A DNA stretch of 64,000 bases from Cytophagaceae bacterium. GTDB taxonomy: Bacteria; Bacteroidota; Bacteroidia; Cytophagales; JAIYAX01. The DNA is taken from contig JAIYAX010000005.1 in NCBI GenBank assembly GCA_027488815.1, positions 62,001 to 126,000 of the forward strand, read 5' to 3'. The position numbers were made by a program, and so were the translations under genes. Positions 29,001-36,485 of the stretch are shown piece after piece; the first letter of the stretch is position 1, and the number at the start of each line of letters is the position of its first letter. Below the pieces are notes generated by a model. It saw nothing but the letters and a program-made list of their open reading frames with translations, was not told the DNA's origin and made no database searches.

Positions 29001-32000
29001 AGTTCCGACTGGTAACTTAACGACTACTACCAGTGGATTATCAGTTACCGGAGGTGCCGGTGCAGTTATAGGAACGGGTGCGACAATTAATATACAAAAT
29101 GCCAACGGTACACAGCCGGGTTTACTCACTGCTGCTGATTGGACAACATTTAACAACAAACAAAATGCTTTTACACCGGCTAACTTATTGATAAGAGGAA
29201 ATTCCGGCGGTACAGCCTTGGTATCATCACAAGTTTTTGATGATGGTGTCAACGTTGGAGTAGGTACTACATCGCCAGCTTACAAAATGCAAGTTTCCGG
29301 CTCTCTTGCAGCAGTTGGATCAGCTCCTGCTCCTATTGTTAATGATGCCGGAACAGGTACAACCAATGTTTGTAACCCACAGACAGCAGGACAAGGATTT
29401 ACAGCAACCCAATCAAGAAATATTACAAGCATCGAGATAGATCTGTTCGGTGGTTTTTCAGTGGGTAATGTCACCCTTGAAATTTACAATGGCCTGACCA
29501 ATACGGGGGTACCAGCGTATTCTCAAGTATTTAATATAGCTGCAGTTCCTGCACAGGGCTTTTTTGCATTTCCATTAAGTACACCTTTCCCAGTAACCAA
29601 CGGAAGCACTTATGCCTTTAAAATAATTCCTTCCGGTTGCTTTTCGTTTTACAATTCAACCTCAAACCCTTATACCGGCGGGGACAGGTTCTTTAACAGT
29701 GTTGTATCAACAGGTTGGGATTTGGATTTCAGGATTAATTACCAAGCCTCAGGAGTGATTGCAAATAGCACTGGCAATGGTGAGTTAAGTTTTAGCGGGG
29801 CTTTGATTTCTAATGGGAATTCAGGCATTTCAGGCCAGGTACTCACCTCTCAGGGTTCAGGCTCAGCACCTATTTGGACCGCAGTCGGTGGCTTGGGAAC
29901 AGTCACTTCAATTGGTACAGGAACAGGACTAACAGGCGGGCCAATCACGACTACTGGTACTATATCTTTGGCCAATTCAGGTGTTACAGCAGGCTCCTAT
30001 GGTACGGCATCAGCAGTAGGAACATTCATAGTTGATGCCACCGGCCGACTGACCTCTGTAGCCAATCAGGCTATAGCCATCAATGCCTCGCAAGTGACTA
30101 CAGGTACTTTTGGCATCACTCAGGGCGGGACCAATAGTACAGCCACACCTATTGCAGGGGCCATCGCTTATGGGACAGGAACTGCTTACTCTTTTACCAC
30201 GGCAGGTACTATGGGACAGCTATTACAAAGCAATGGGGCAGGTGTTCCTACCTGGGTAAATCCCCCAACATTTGCCGGCTGGGGACTGACTGGTAATACA
30301 GGAACAGTTGCAGGTACAAATTTTATTGGTACAACAGATGCTCAGGATTTACGGATACGAACCAATAACATAGAACGCCTGGCAATTACCTCTGCTGGCA
30401 ATGTAGGTATAGGTATCACAAACCCATCAGCCCGATTACAGGTCCTGGCTTCGGGCGGGACAAATCCTGATGCAAACGGAATACTTGTAGCAAACACTAA
30501 TAACTCAGTAGGTCAGGATGCCATTATCACAGCTCGTGTTGCAGGCACAAATGCCGGTGATCCATATATTTCCTTTGACATAGCTGGAGAAGCCGGGTAC
30601 TCTTTAGGTATTGATAATTCTGATAATAACAGTTTTAAACTAGGTGGCTTTTGGAACGGTGTTGACGGAAATACACTCCTCACCATTCAGTCTGGTGGAA
30701 ATATGGGAATTGGTACAACAACTCCAAGCCAAAGACTAGATGTGGCAGGTAATATCCGCTTCTCCGGTGCCTTAATGCCAAACAACATAGCAGGTACAGC
30801 AGGACAAGTTTTGTCCTCCAATGGCGCAGGAGTTGCTCCTACCTGGGCATCTCCAAATAGCTTCGGATGGGGGTTGACTGGAAATGCAGGCATCAATCCC
30901 GCAATCAATTATTTGGGAACCAGTGATGGACAACCTTTAGTAATGAGAACTTCCGGTACAGAACGTATGCGCATACTTTCTGGGGGTAATGTGGGGATTG
31001 GAACTGCAACTCCTGCTTCCACTTTTAGCGTAGTGGGCAGGGGACAATTTGGAGATAATAGTTTGACAATCCCTGATGCGAATGACGATTTATATCTTGA
31101 AAAAAATTCATTTTATACGCAGATTCATTTAACAAACACAGATTTAGCCAATCCGGATATCAGCGGATTTATTTCTCAAAACAGAACAGGTGCAGCAAAT
31201 GGGATGGGCAATACTACACCCGGTTTTAATATATGGACTTCATCGAACCATCCAATACAGTTTGGTACCAATAGTTTAAACCGCATGACCATTTCAAGCG
31301 CCGGGAACATCGGAATTGGAAACGTAGCTCCAACTGAACGCTTGGATGTGACCGGCAATGTTCGTTTTTCAGGAGCATTGATGCCAAACAATATAGCAGG
31401 AACAGCGGGACAAGTTTTGTCCTCCAATGGCGCTGGACTCACTCCAACATGGACCAATCCGAGTTCTTTTGGATGGAGTTTATTAGGAAACGGAGGCACA
31501 GTTGACGGCACAAACTATATCGGAACTTCAGACAACGTTCCTTTTACCATCCGCACCAATAATATCCGATCTGCCAGATTGGAACCTTCCTTGAATGGAA
31601 ACAGCTTTTTTGGTTTTGAAGCAGGTTTGAACGTGCCAAACACTTCCACTTCTACTGCCATGGGGTATCAGGCACTTCGAGCAGCAACAGTAGGTAGTCA
31701 AAATACTGCAATTGGGTATAGGGCGATGAACGTGACGAACAATGCTATACAAAACGTAGCCGTGGGTATGAATGCCTTATTGGTAAATACTACTGGTAGT
31801 CAAAACACAGCGGTTGGGTATGGAGTAATGAGCGCCAATACAGATGGTTTACGCAACGTGGCCATGGGAATGAGTGCTTTGAATGCAAATACTTCAGGCG
31901 ATGACAATGTGGCCATTGGATATCAAAGTTTATTAAGCAATTCCTTAGGGAACTTTAATGTGGGGATTGGTTCTCAAGCCTTGCAAAACACCACTGCAAG

Positions 32001-35000
32001 TAATAACGTAGCGATAGGGGTAGGTGCTGGTGCATTTAATACCTCCGGATCTGACAATACTTTTTTGGGAAATGGTGCCAATGCAACAGTGAATAACCTG
32101 ACCAATGCGACTGCGATTGGTACCAATGCGAGCGTTTCACAATCGAATACTTTGGTTTTAGGCAACAATGCGAGTGTTGGAATAGGTACTTCAACCCCGG
32201 TAAGTCGATTGATGGTGGAAGGTACCACCAACCGAATACAGGCATTGGTGAGCAATAGTACGATTGGTGCCTGGAATGAGATTTCCAACACAAGCACCGG
32301 GGGTCAGGTGTTTTCAATGATTTCTACCGGATCAGCCAATTCCGAAGGAGTTGGTAAATTGATATTTACCCGCAATACAAGCCTTGGTCTTACCGCAGGA
32401 ACCATTATGTCATTGGTACATGCCACTTCTCATGTAGGTATCGGATCAACCACTCCGGCCAGAAGATTACATGTAGTAGACCCTTCCACATTCGGAATGG
32501 CGATTGAAGGTACCAATACCACCGGAACAATTTTGGATCTGTTGACTTTAGGCAATGGGGCCACAGGGGTAAATAACACAGCCACCCGGGGCTGGCAGTA
32601 TTTGGCCTATGGCAATGCATTTGGCACAGCCTCTTTGCAAAATGACTTGACACTGCGCTCGTACAATGGAACAGCAGCAACCGATGTGATGCACTTTGAT
32701 GCATTAGGAAATGTTGGATTAGGCACTACAAGTCCGACAGAGCGTTTAGAAGTAAACGGTCGCATCCAACTGCCCAATCAGGCCATCACTTTGGCTGGAA
32801 ACAAGCTATATGCCAATGGAGGTAACCTTTTCTGGGGTACAACTCAGCTAAACACAGGTGGCAGCCAGTGGATCACAAACGGTGCGAATATCCACTACAG
32901 TTTAGGAAATGTAGGAATTGGAGTCGCTACACCTGCTGAACGACTGGATGTAAATGGTAATATTGTTTTGAGAGAAGGCAACAGAACCTTTTCTGTAGCA
33001 CAGCCACCGACGAATGCCACAGGAGGCAGCTTACAATTAAAAGCAGGAAATGCGGGTGCAGGAGGTTTTGCTATGGATGGTGGCTCTGTCATTATTGAAG
33101 CCGGGCATAAGTTCGATCAATCTTTTGGCACCTCACCAGGTAGTATTGTCATGAGGTCAGGCGGTAATATCGACCCTTCAAACTTTGCTGCTAACCCTAG
33201 CGGTAACTTTGTATGGGAGTCTGGTGGAGCCAGCCAAGCATTTACAGAGCGTATGCGAATGTTGGGCTCTAACGGTTTCCTTGGTATTGGTACCAATGCC
33301 CCCACCGCCCAACTACATACCACTGGCAGTGTGCGCTTTCAGGGTTTAACAGGCCCCGGACTTTTGTCCGTGGATGCAACAGGTAATGTTTCTGTTTCTG
33401 GTTCAGCTGTGGCAGGCTCAGGCCTGATCAACAGATTAACTTACTGGAACACTGGTAGTACAGTTGCAGCTGGTTCTAATTTAGCTTGGGACAATACCAA
33501 CGAGAGACTAGGTATTGGCATTTCTATTCCTGAGGCTCCCTTACATGTACACAGAGGAGCTGGGATAGAGGTGTTGTCAAAATACACCAACACCAACACC
33601 TTCATTGGTGCTGGCAATGGTTTTGAGATGGGTATACTAGCTGCCGGAGATGCGATATTTAGAAATTACGAGAACACCAGCATGCAGTTTCTGACCAATA
33701 ATACAGAGCGTATGCGTATACTTGGTAATGGCAATATAGGCCTTGGTACCGCTGCACCAGTTGAACGGTTAGAAGTAGAAGGCCGCATCCAACTACCTAA
33801 TCAATTAACTACTGCTGCAGGCAATAAATTGTATGCAAGTGGTGGCAATTTGTTCTGGGGTACAACCAATATTTCAAATGGTGTAATTAATTCAGTTCTA
33901 CTTGGCGGAAATACCGTAGCCTCGACCATGAACATCGGCAGCATCAATGCTTTTGCACTTGAGCTACAGGTCAATAGCGTGCGGGGGCTGCGCCTGGAGG
34001 TTGGTACTGTACCTAATTTGATAACTGGCTCGCCTGCTAATACGGTGACTGCCGGTGTGAATGGTGCTACTGTTATGGGCGGTGCCTTGACCACTCAACT
34101 AAACACTGCGACTGATAACTACTCCACAGTGAGTGGGGGTTTACAGAATCGTGCCGGTAATAACTCAGGTACGGTCGCAGATGCAACGGCTGCTACTGTT
34201 GGCGGAGGTTGGCAGAATATAGCAAGTGCCACACAGTCAACTGTTTCAGGTGGTTTCGGCAACAACGCCAGTGGAGATATTTCTACTATAGGTGGTGGAT
34301 TCTCCAATCTTGCATCTGGTGCACGTTCGGCTATCACAGGAGGTGAAAGCAATACCGCATCCGGTGGATTGTCTAGCATTGGGGGTGGTTTGACTAATGT
34401 GGCTAGCGGTGCTCGTAGTGCTATTCCCGGTGGAGAAGGACTTTTGGCCCGGTCCTTTGGAGAAACGGTAGTAGGGTTGTTCAGCAGCGACTATGTTCCT
34501 GTAAATGCAACTGCCTACAATGCCAATGATAGAATCTTTTCCATCGGCAATGGGACTGCTACCGCAAGCCGTAGCAATGCAATGACCGTGCTGAAGAATG
34601 GAAATGTGGGTATAGGATCAACAAATCCTACTAGTTTACTAGGTGTTTATGGGGGAATAGCTCCTACCGCTGCTTTGGATGAAGGTGTATTTATAGACAT
34701 ACAAAATACTCTCGGTGTTGCTAATCATTTGTCAGGAATACGATTCAAAGTTAACTCAATTACCACCAACGAGCGATTCAATGCAGCTCTCTTCTACCGA
34801 ATGAATGCCTCTGTAGCAGGAGAACTAAACTTTGCAATCAAGCCAAACTCGATACCAAATATCAGTGCAAATGACATTAAAATGACTATTACAGAACCGG
34901 GAAATGTGGGTATTGGTACTACTGCACCCAATGCTCCATTGCAGTTTTCAAATGGCTTGGTAAACCGGAAGATTGTACTCTTTGAAGGTGCCAATAACGA

Positions 35001-35781
35001 CCATCAGTATTATGGGTTTGGAGTAACCGCAAGTACGCTTAGATATCAGGTGGACGCAACAGCGGCTAGTCACGTTTTTTATGCTGCTACCTCTACAACT
35101 GCAAGTTCCGAATTGATGCGGATCACAGGAACCGGAAATGTTGGAATAGGTACCGCAACACCTTCCCGGAAATTATCTGTAGTGGGCGATATTGATGCCA
35201 CTGGTGGAGTATACTTTGGCTCAGTTGAATTTTTTGCTGATGGTGGTGCTTCTGAAATCATGACAAATTCTGATATTAGGCCAGAAACAAACAACGTACG
35301 TTCACTTGGAACAAGCACAAGGAGATGGACTACTGTCTTTGCAACCAATGGAAGCATCAATACTTCTGATGCCAGATTGAAAGAGAATATCACTAACCTT
35401 AATCATGGTCTCAAATCCATTTTGGAACTTAGGCCGGTGTCTTACAACTGGATAGATGATACCTTAAAACGTACAAAACTAGGCCTCATAGCGCAGGAAG
35501 CAGAAAAAGTGATTCCTGAAGTAGTGCATAGTCCTAAAAGTGCAGAAGAGTTTTATGGATTGAACTACGCTGATCTGGTTCCGGTGTTGATTAAAACAGC
35601 ACAAGAGCTTCATGCAAAAATAGAAGTGCTTGAAAAGGAAAACACACAATTGAGAAGCCAATTGAGCACAGAAGTATCGGCAATCAAGTTAAAACATGAA
35701 AACGATCTGGTTACGCTCAGAAAACAGTTAGATCATGTCATAAAAATAGTGGGAGAAGAGGCAAGAAACACGGATAAGTAG
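26005..35781 (+). CDS. Giant repetitive secreted protein 3 (3258 aa); NVGIGT modules, YadA-head-like region, S74-type chaperone domain and coiled coil
   Basis: Signal peptide, QQSVGIGTNSPNPRAVLQLVSPGQNQGFLLPKLTT, numerous NVGIGT modules; C-terminus NTSDARLKENITNLNHGLKSILELRPVSYNWIDDTLKRTKLGLIAQEAEKVIPEVV...LVPVLIKTAQELHAKIEVLEKENTQLRSQL. Confidence 0.93.
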   Translation: MNNFRLHLSLIAITILLPVFSNAQQSVGIGTNSPNPRAVLQLVSPGQNQGFLLPKLTTTEINTMPVIASDRGLMVYDSLTNEIKYWSGTLWISMGSGGATSLNSLSDVTLTAPAIGSYLRYNGVDWVNSSTIFPINETVAAAGTQFQLNQTGPGTTFRLTNSSPLSTDFVMSVEAFGDAIAGYFVKNNPASTNQAIYSHTLGTGPALVSFGLGNNSTAARFANTSISSNQPSVIIENAGTGLGLNVASGGVRVNRFGGGGNKMIVTNNTGVLDTAALPTSQWITNGSNIFYNSGNVGIGTITPTERLHVVGNSRVTGISYSRSVEVFDTLNQASFFRTNSTVQAQNYIEFSTGRYNGNNNRTDSRWQLGLSQLATPSDNDFFGIGRNNIGYDFVVNRAGFVGIGAETPTERLDVVGNLKFSGAIMPNNQPGSSGQVLTSSGPGLPPTWTSAGGSGTVTSVGLTLSGIFSVSGSPVIGSGTLTGSLINQAQNTVFAGPTSGSNTPSFRALVAGDIPSLPATIITSGTIPIVRGGTNGTAAPTAGAVAYGTGTAYAFTAAGSSGQVLQSNGAGAPTWVNPPASSGWLLSGNTGTTPATQFIGTTDLQDLRFRTDNAERMAITSIGNVGIGVVNPTSRLQVLASGGLNPDANGLYVNNPINSPGEDAILTTRVAGSSAGNPFVSFDIAGEAGYSLGIDNADTNKFKLSATWNSLAASPLITVQQNGFTGFGTSNPIDRLHVAGRVRIVQGQYGLIHTDGITEMGTFVDASAGWFGTNTNHPLWFYTNNQPFPGLMVSVSNNVGIGTVNPTERLEVLGNIRFTGALMPNGLAGNTGEVLTSAGPGLPPTWTAVGGSGTVTSIGTGTGLTGGPITTTGTISLANSGVTIGTYGTASAVGTFTVDATGRLTSASSTPIAISAGQITSGTLPINRGGTNSTVAPVDGGLAYGIGGAYAFNAAGTPGQVLQSNGTGAPTWVTLPSFLTTSLNNGSVLVGNASNVATQVPTGNLTTTTSGLSVTGGAGAVIGTGATINIQNANGTQPGLLTAADWTTFNNKQNAFTPANLLIRGNSGGTALVSSQVFDDGVNVGVGTTSPAYKMQVSGSLAAVGSAPAPIVNDAGTGTTNVCNPQTAGQGFTATQSRNITSIEIDLFGGFSVGNVTLEIYNGLTNTGVPAYSQVFNIAAVPAQGFFAFPLSTPFPVTNGSTYAFKIIPSGCFSFYNSTSNPYTGGDRFFNSVVSTGWDLDFRINYQASGVIANSTGNGELSFSGALISNGNSGISGQVLTSQGSGSAPIWTAVGGLGTVTSIGTGTGLTGGPITTTGTISLANSGVTAGSYGTASAVGTFIVDATGRLTSVANQAIAINASQVTTGTFGITQGGTNSTATPIAGAIAYGTGTAYSFTTAGTMGQLLQSNGAGVPTWVNPPTFAGWGLTGNTGTVAGTNFIGTTDAQDLRIRTNNIERLAITSAGNVGIGITNPSARLQVLASGGTNPDANGILVANTNNSVGQDAIITARVAGTNAGDPYISFDIAGEAGYSLGIDNSDNNSFKLGGFWNGVDGNTLLTIQSGGNMGIGTTTPSQRLDVAGNIRFSGALMPNNIAGTAGQVLSSNGAGVAPTWASPNSFGWGLTGNAGINPAINYLGTSDGQPLVMRTSGTERMRILSGGNVGIGTATPASTFSVVGRGQFGDNSLTIPDANDDLYLEKNSFYTQIHLTNTDLANPDISGFISQNRTGAANGMGNTTPGFNIWTSSNHPIQFGTNSLNRMTISSAGNIGIGNVAPTERLDVTGNVRFSGALMPNNIAGTAGQVLSSNGAGLTPTWTNPSSFGWSLLGNGGTVDGTNYIGTSDNVPFTIRTNNIRSARLEPSLNGNSFFGFEAGLNVPNTSTSTAMGYQALRAATVGSQNTAIGYRAMNVTNNAIQNVAVGMNALLVNTTGSQNTAVGYGVMSANTDGLRNVAMGMSALNANTSGDDNVAIGYQSLLSNSLGNFNVGIGSQALQNTTASNNVAIGVGAGAFNTSGSDNTFLGNGANATVNNLTNATAIGTNASVSQSNTLVLGNNASVGIGTSTPVSRLMVEGTTNRIQALVSNSTIGAWNEISNTSTGGQVFSMISTGSANSEGVGKLIFTRNTSLGLTAGTIMSLVHATSHVGIGSTTPARRLHVVDPSTFGMAIEGTNTTGTILDLLTLGNGATGVNNTATRGWQYLAYGNAFGTASLQNDLTLRSYNGTAATDVMHFDALGNVGLGTTSPTERLEVNGRIQLPNQAITLAGNKLYANGGNLFWGTTQLNTGGSQWITNGANIHYSLGNVGIGVATPAERLDVNGNIVLREGNRTFSVAQPPTNATGGSLQLKAGNAGAGGFAMDGGSVIIEAGHKFDQSFGTSPGSIVMRSGGNIDPSNFAANPSGNFVWESGGASQAFTERMRMLGSNGFLGIGTNAPTAQLHTTGSVRFQGLTGPGLLSVDATGNVSVSGSAVAGSGLINRLTYWNTGSTVAAGSNLAWDNTNERLGIGISIPEAPLHVHRGAGIEVLSKYTNTNTFIGAGNGFEMGILAAGDAIFRNYENTSMQFLTNNTERMRILGNGNIGLGTAAPVERLEVEGRIQLPNQLTTAAGNKLYASGGNLFWGTTNISNGVINSVLLGGNTVASTMNIGSINAFALELQVNSVRGLRLEVGTVPNLITGSPANTVTAGVNGATVMGGALTTQLNTATDNYSTVSGGLQNRAGNNSGTVADATAATVGGGWQNIASATQSTVSGGFGNNASGDISTIGGGFSNLASGARSAITGGESNTASGGLSSIGGGLTNVASGARSAIPGGEGLLARSFGETVVGLFSSDYVPVNATAYNANDRIFSIGNGTATASRSNAMTVLKNGNVGIGSTNPTSLLGVYGGIAPTAALDEGVFIDIQNTLGVANHLSGIRFKVNSITTNERFNAALFYRMNASVAGELNFAIKPNSIPNISANDIKMTITEPGNVGIGTTAPNAPLQFSNGLVNRKIVLFEGANNDHQYYGFGVTASTLRYQVDATAASHVFYAATSTTASSELMRITGTGNVGIGTATPSRKLSVVGDIDATGGVYFGSVEFFADGGASEIMTNSDIRPETNNVRSLGTSTRRWTTVFATNGSINTSDARLKENITNLNHGLKSILELRPVSYNWIDDTLKRTKLGLIAQEAEKVIPEVVHSPKSAEEFYGLNYADLVPVLIKTAQELHAKIEVLEKENTQLRSQLSTEVSAIKLKHENDLVTLRKQLDHVIKIVGEEARNTDK
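26074..26178 (+). repeat. Conserved N-terminal 35-aa block, copy 3
   Basis: QQSVGIGTNSPNPRAVLQLVSPGQNQGFLLPKLTT. Confidence 0.9.
29340..29750 (+). other. Non-repetitive beta-sandwich-like domain embedded in giant 3
   Basis: NVCNPQTAGQGFTATQSRNITSIEIDLFGGFSVGNVTLEIYNG...YSQVFNIAAVPAQGFFAFPLSTPFPVTNGSTYAFKIIPSGCF...GGDRFFNS...DLDFRINY. Confidence 0.6.
31548..32199 (+). repeat. 'NTAxGYxAMxxNTxGxxN' repeat block in giant 3
   Basis: NGNSFFGFEAGLNVPNTSTSTAMGYQALRAATVGSQNTAIGYRAMNVTNNAIQNVAVGMNALLVNTTGSQNTAVGYGVM...; homologous to 18540-19190. Confidence 0.85.
34046..34490 (+). repeat. YadA-head-like repeat region of giant 3
   Basis: STVSGGLQNRAGNNSGTVADATAATVGGGWQNIASATQSTVSGGFGNNASGDISTIGGGFSNLASGARSAITGGESNTASGGLSSIGGG. 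Confidence 0.75.
35365..35778 (+). other. Peptidase S74-like intramolecular chaperone/autoprocessing domain of giant 3
   Basis: Ser3121-DARL-Lys3126, then ENITNLNHGLKSILELRPVSYNW...LGLIAQEAEKVIPEVV. Confidence 0.85.
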
Positions 35782-35882
35782 GCTCCAATTGGTTTGTTCT
35801 GTAAGGGTGTTTCTACTTAGTAGAACCATATTCCTACCTGATTTTAATTGCAAAAATCTTCTCCCTACATGCTATTCATTTG

Positions 35883-35951
35883 GGAGTAGTTAAGATCGAA
35901 GCCCTTAAAAAGCAAACCGAAGAGCTAATTGCTCTTTTGAGAAAGGATTAA
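35883..35951 (+). pseudogene. Possible remnant of an S74-protein C-terminal coiled coil
   Basis: Open frame GVVKIEALKKQTEELIALLRKD* lying about 100 bp after giant 3, with heptad-like pattern resembling the giants' C-termini (EQIELLREQVEELLKKP*). Confidence 0.45.
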
Positions 35952-35959
35952 GAAACAGA

Positions 35960-35984
35960 AAAGCCCCGGAAAGGGGCTTTTTTA
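35960..35984. terminator. Terminator hairpin between convergent genes
   Basis: AAAGCCCC-GGAA-AGGGGCTTTTTT. Confidence 0.85.
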
Positions 35985-36485
35985 GTATAGGCTTTTGCTC
36001 ATAACGTAATCGTTCAAGACAAATTGGTAATAAGGAATATCAACTTCCTCAAGCACCTGGTACCCCATTTGAAGGTAAAACCCAAAGGCAGGGTTTTTAC
36101 GATTTACATTTAATATGAGCTCTTTCCCTTGTCGTAGTCGGCACCAATCTTCGGCTGTAGATAATAGCTTTCTTCCCAGTCCATATCCTTTGTAGTCAGG
36201 ATCAAGGTAGAGCTTGTGCAGCTTCCAGACTTTTTTGCTGACCGAGTGAACGCCAATGGATGCAAAACCTAAAAGATCACGATGGCTCTCTGCCATAATA
36301 AACAGGTGCCCATCTTTCACTTGCTGATTGAGTGCTTCCAGCCGATACATCTGTTCCAACATTAAGGCTATCTGCTCACTACTGATGATCGCAGGGTAAT
36401 GTGCCCACCAGGCTTTAGCGGCTAATTCTGAAATCAATGGAAGGTCTTGACTCAGGGCAAGCCGGAATGAGATCTCTTCAACCAT
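35982..36485 (-). CDS. GNAT family N-acetyltransferase
   Basis: DLLGFASIGVHS...KLYLDPDYKGYGLGRKLLSTAEDWCR...NVNRKNPAFGFYLQMGYQV. Confidence 0.88.
   Translation of the reverse strand: MVEEISFRLALSQDLPLISELAAKAWWAHYPAIISSEQIALMLEQMYRLEALNQQVKDGHLFIMAESHRDLLGFASIGVHSVSKKVWKLHKLYLDPDYKGYGLGRKLLSTAEDWCRLRQGKELILNVNRKNPAFGFYLQMGYQVLEEVDIPYYQFVLNDYVMSKSLY

Noticed and set aside
11298-35661. Many minus-strand ORFs inside the giant genes (e.g. 12516-13025, 18272-18652, 31974-32297), several Pro-rich with recurring 'VPIPTxP' motifs
   Set aside because: They are reverse-complement shadows of NVGIGT and Gly-rich codons (GGN reads as NCC). They lack their own promoters or coherent families, and the plus-strand ORFs have signal peptides and domain structure.
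11161-35781. Prophage or tail-fibre region
   Set aside because: S74 and fibre-like modules are present, but there is no terminase, capsid, portal, tail, lysis or integrase gene anywhere in the window, and neighbours are normal chromosomal genes.
11161-35781. CRISPR-like array from the recurring 'AATGTGGGTATTGGTAC' sequences
   Set aside because: Repeats are in-frame coding motifs with variable spacing and degenerate DNA sequence, not fixed repeats with uniform spacers; no cas genes.
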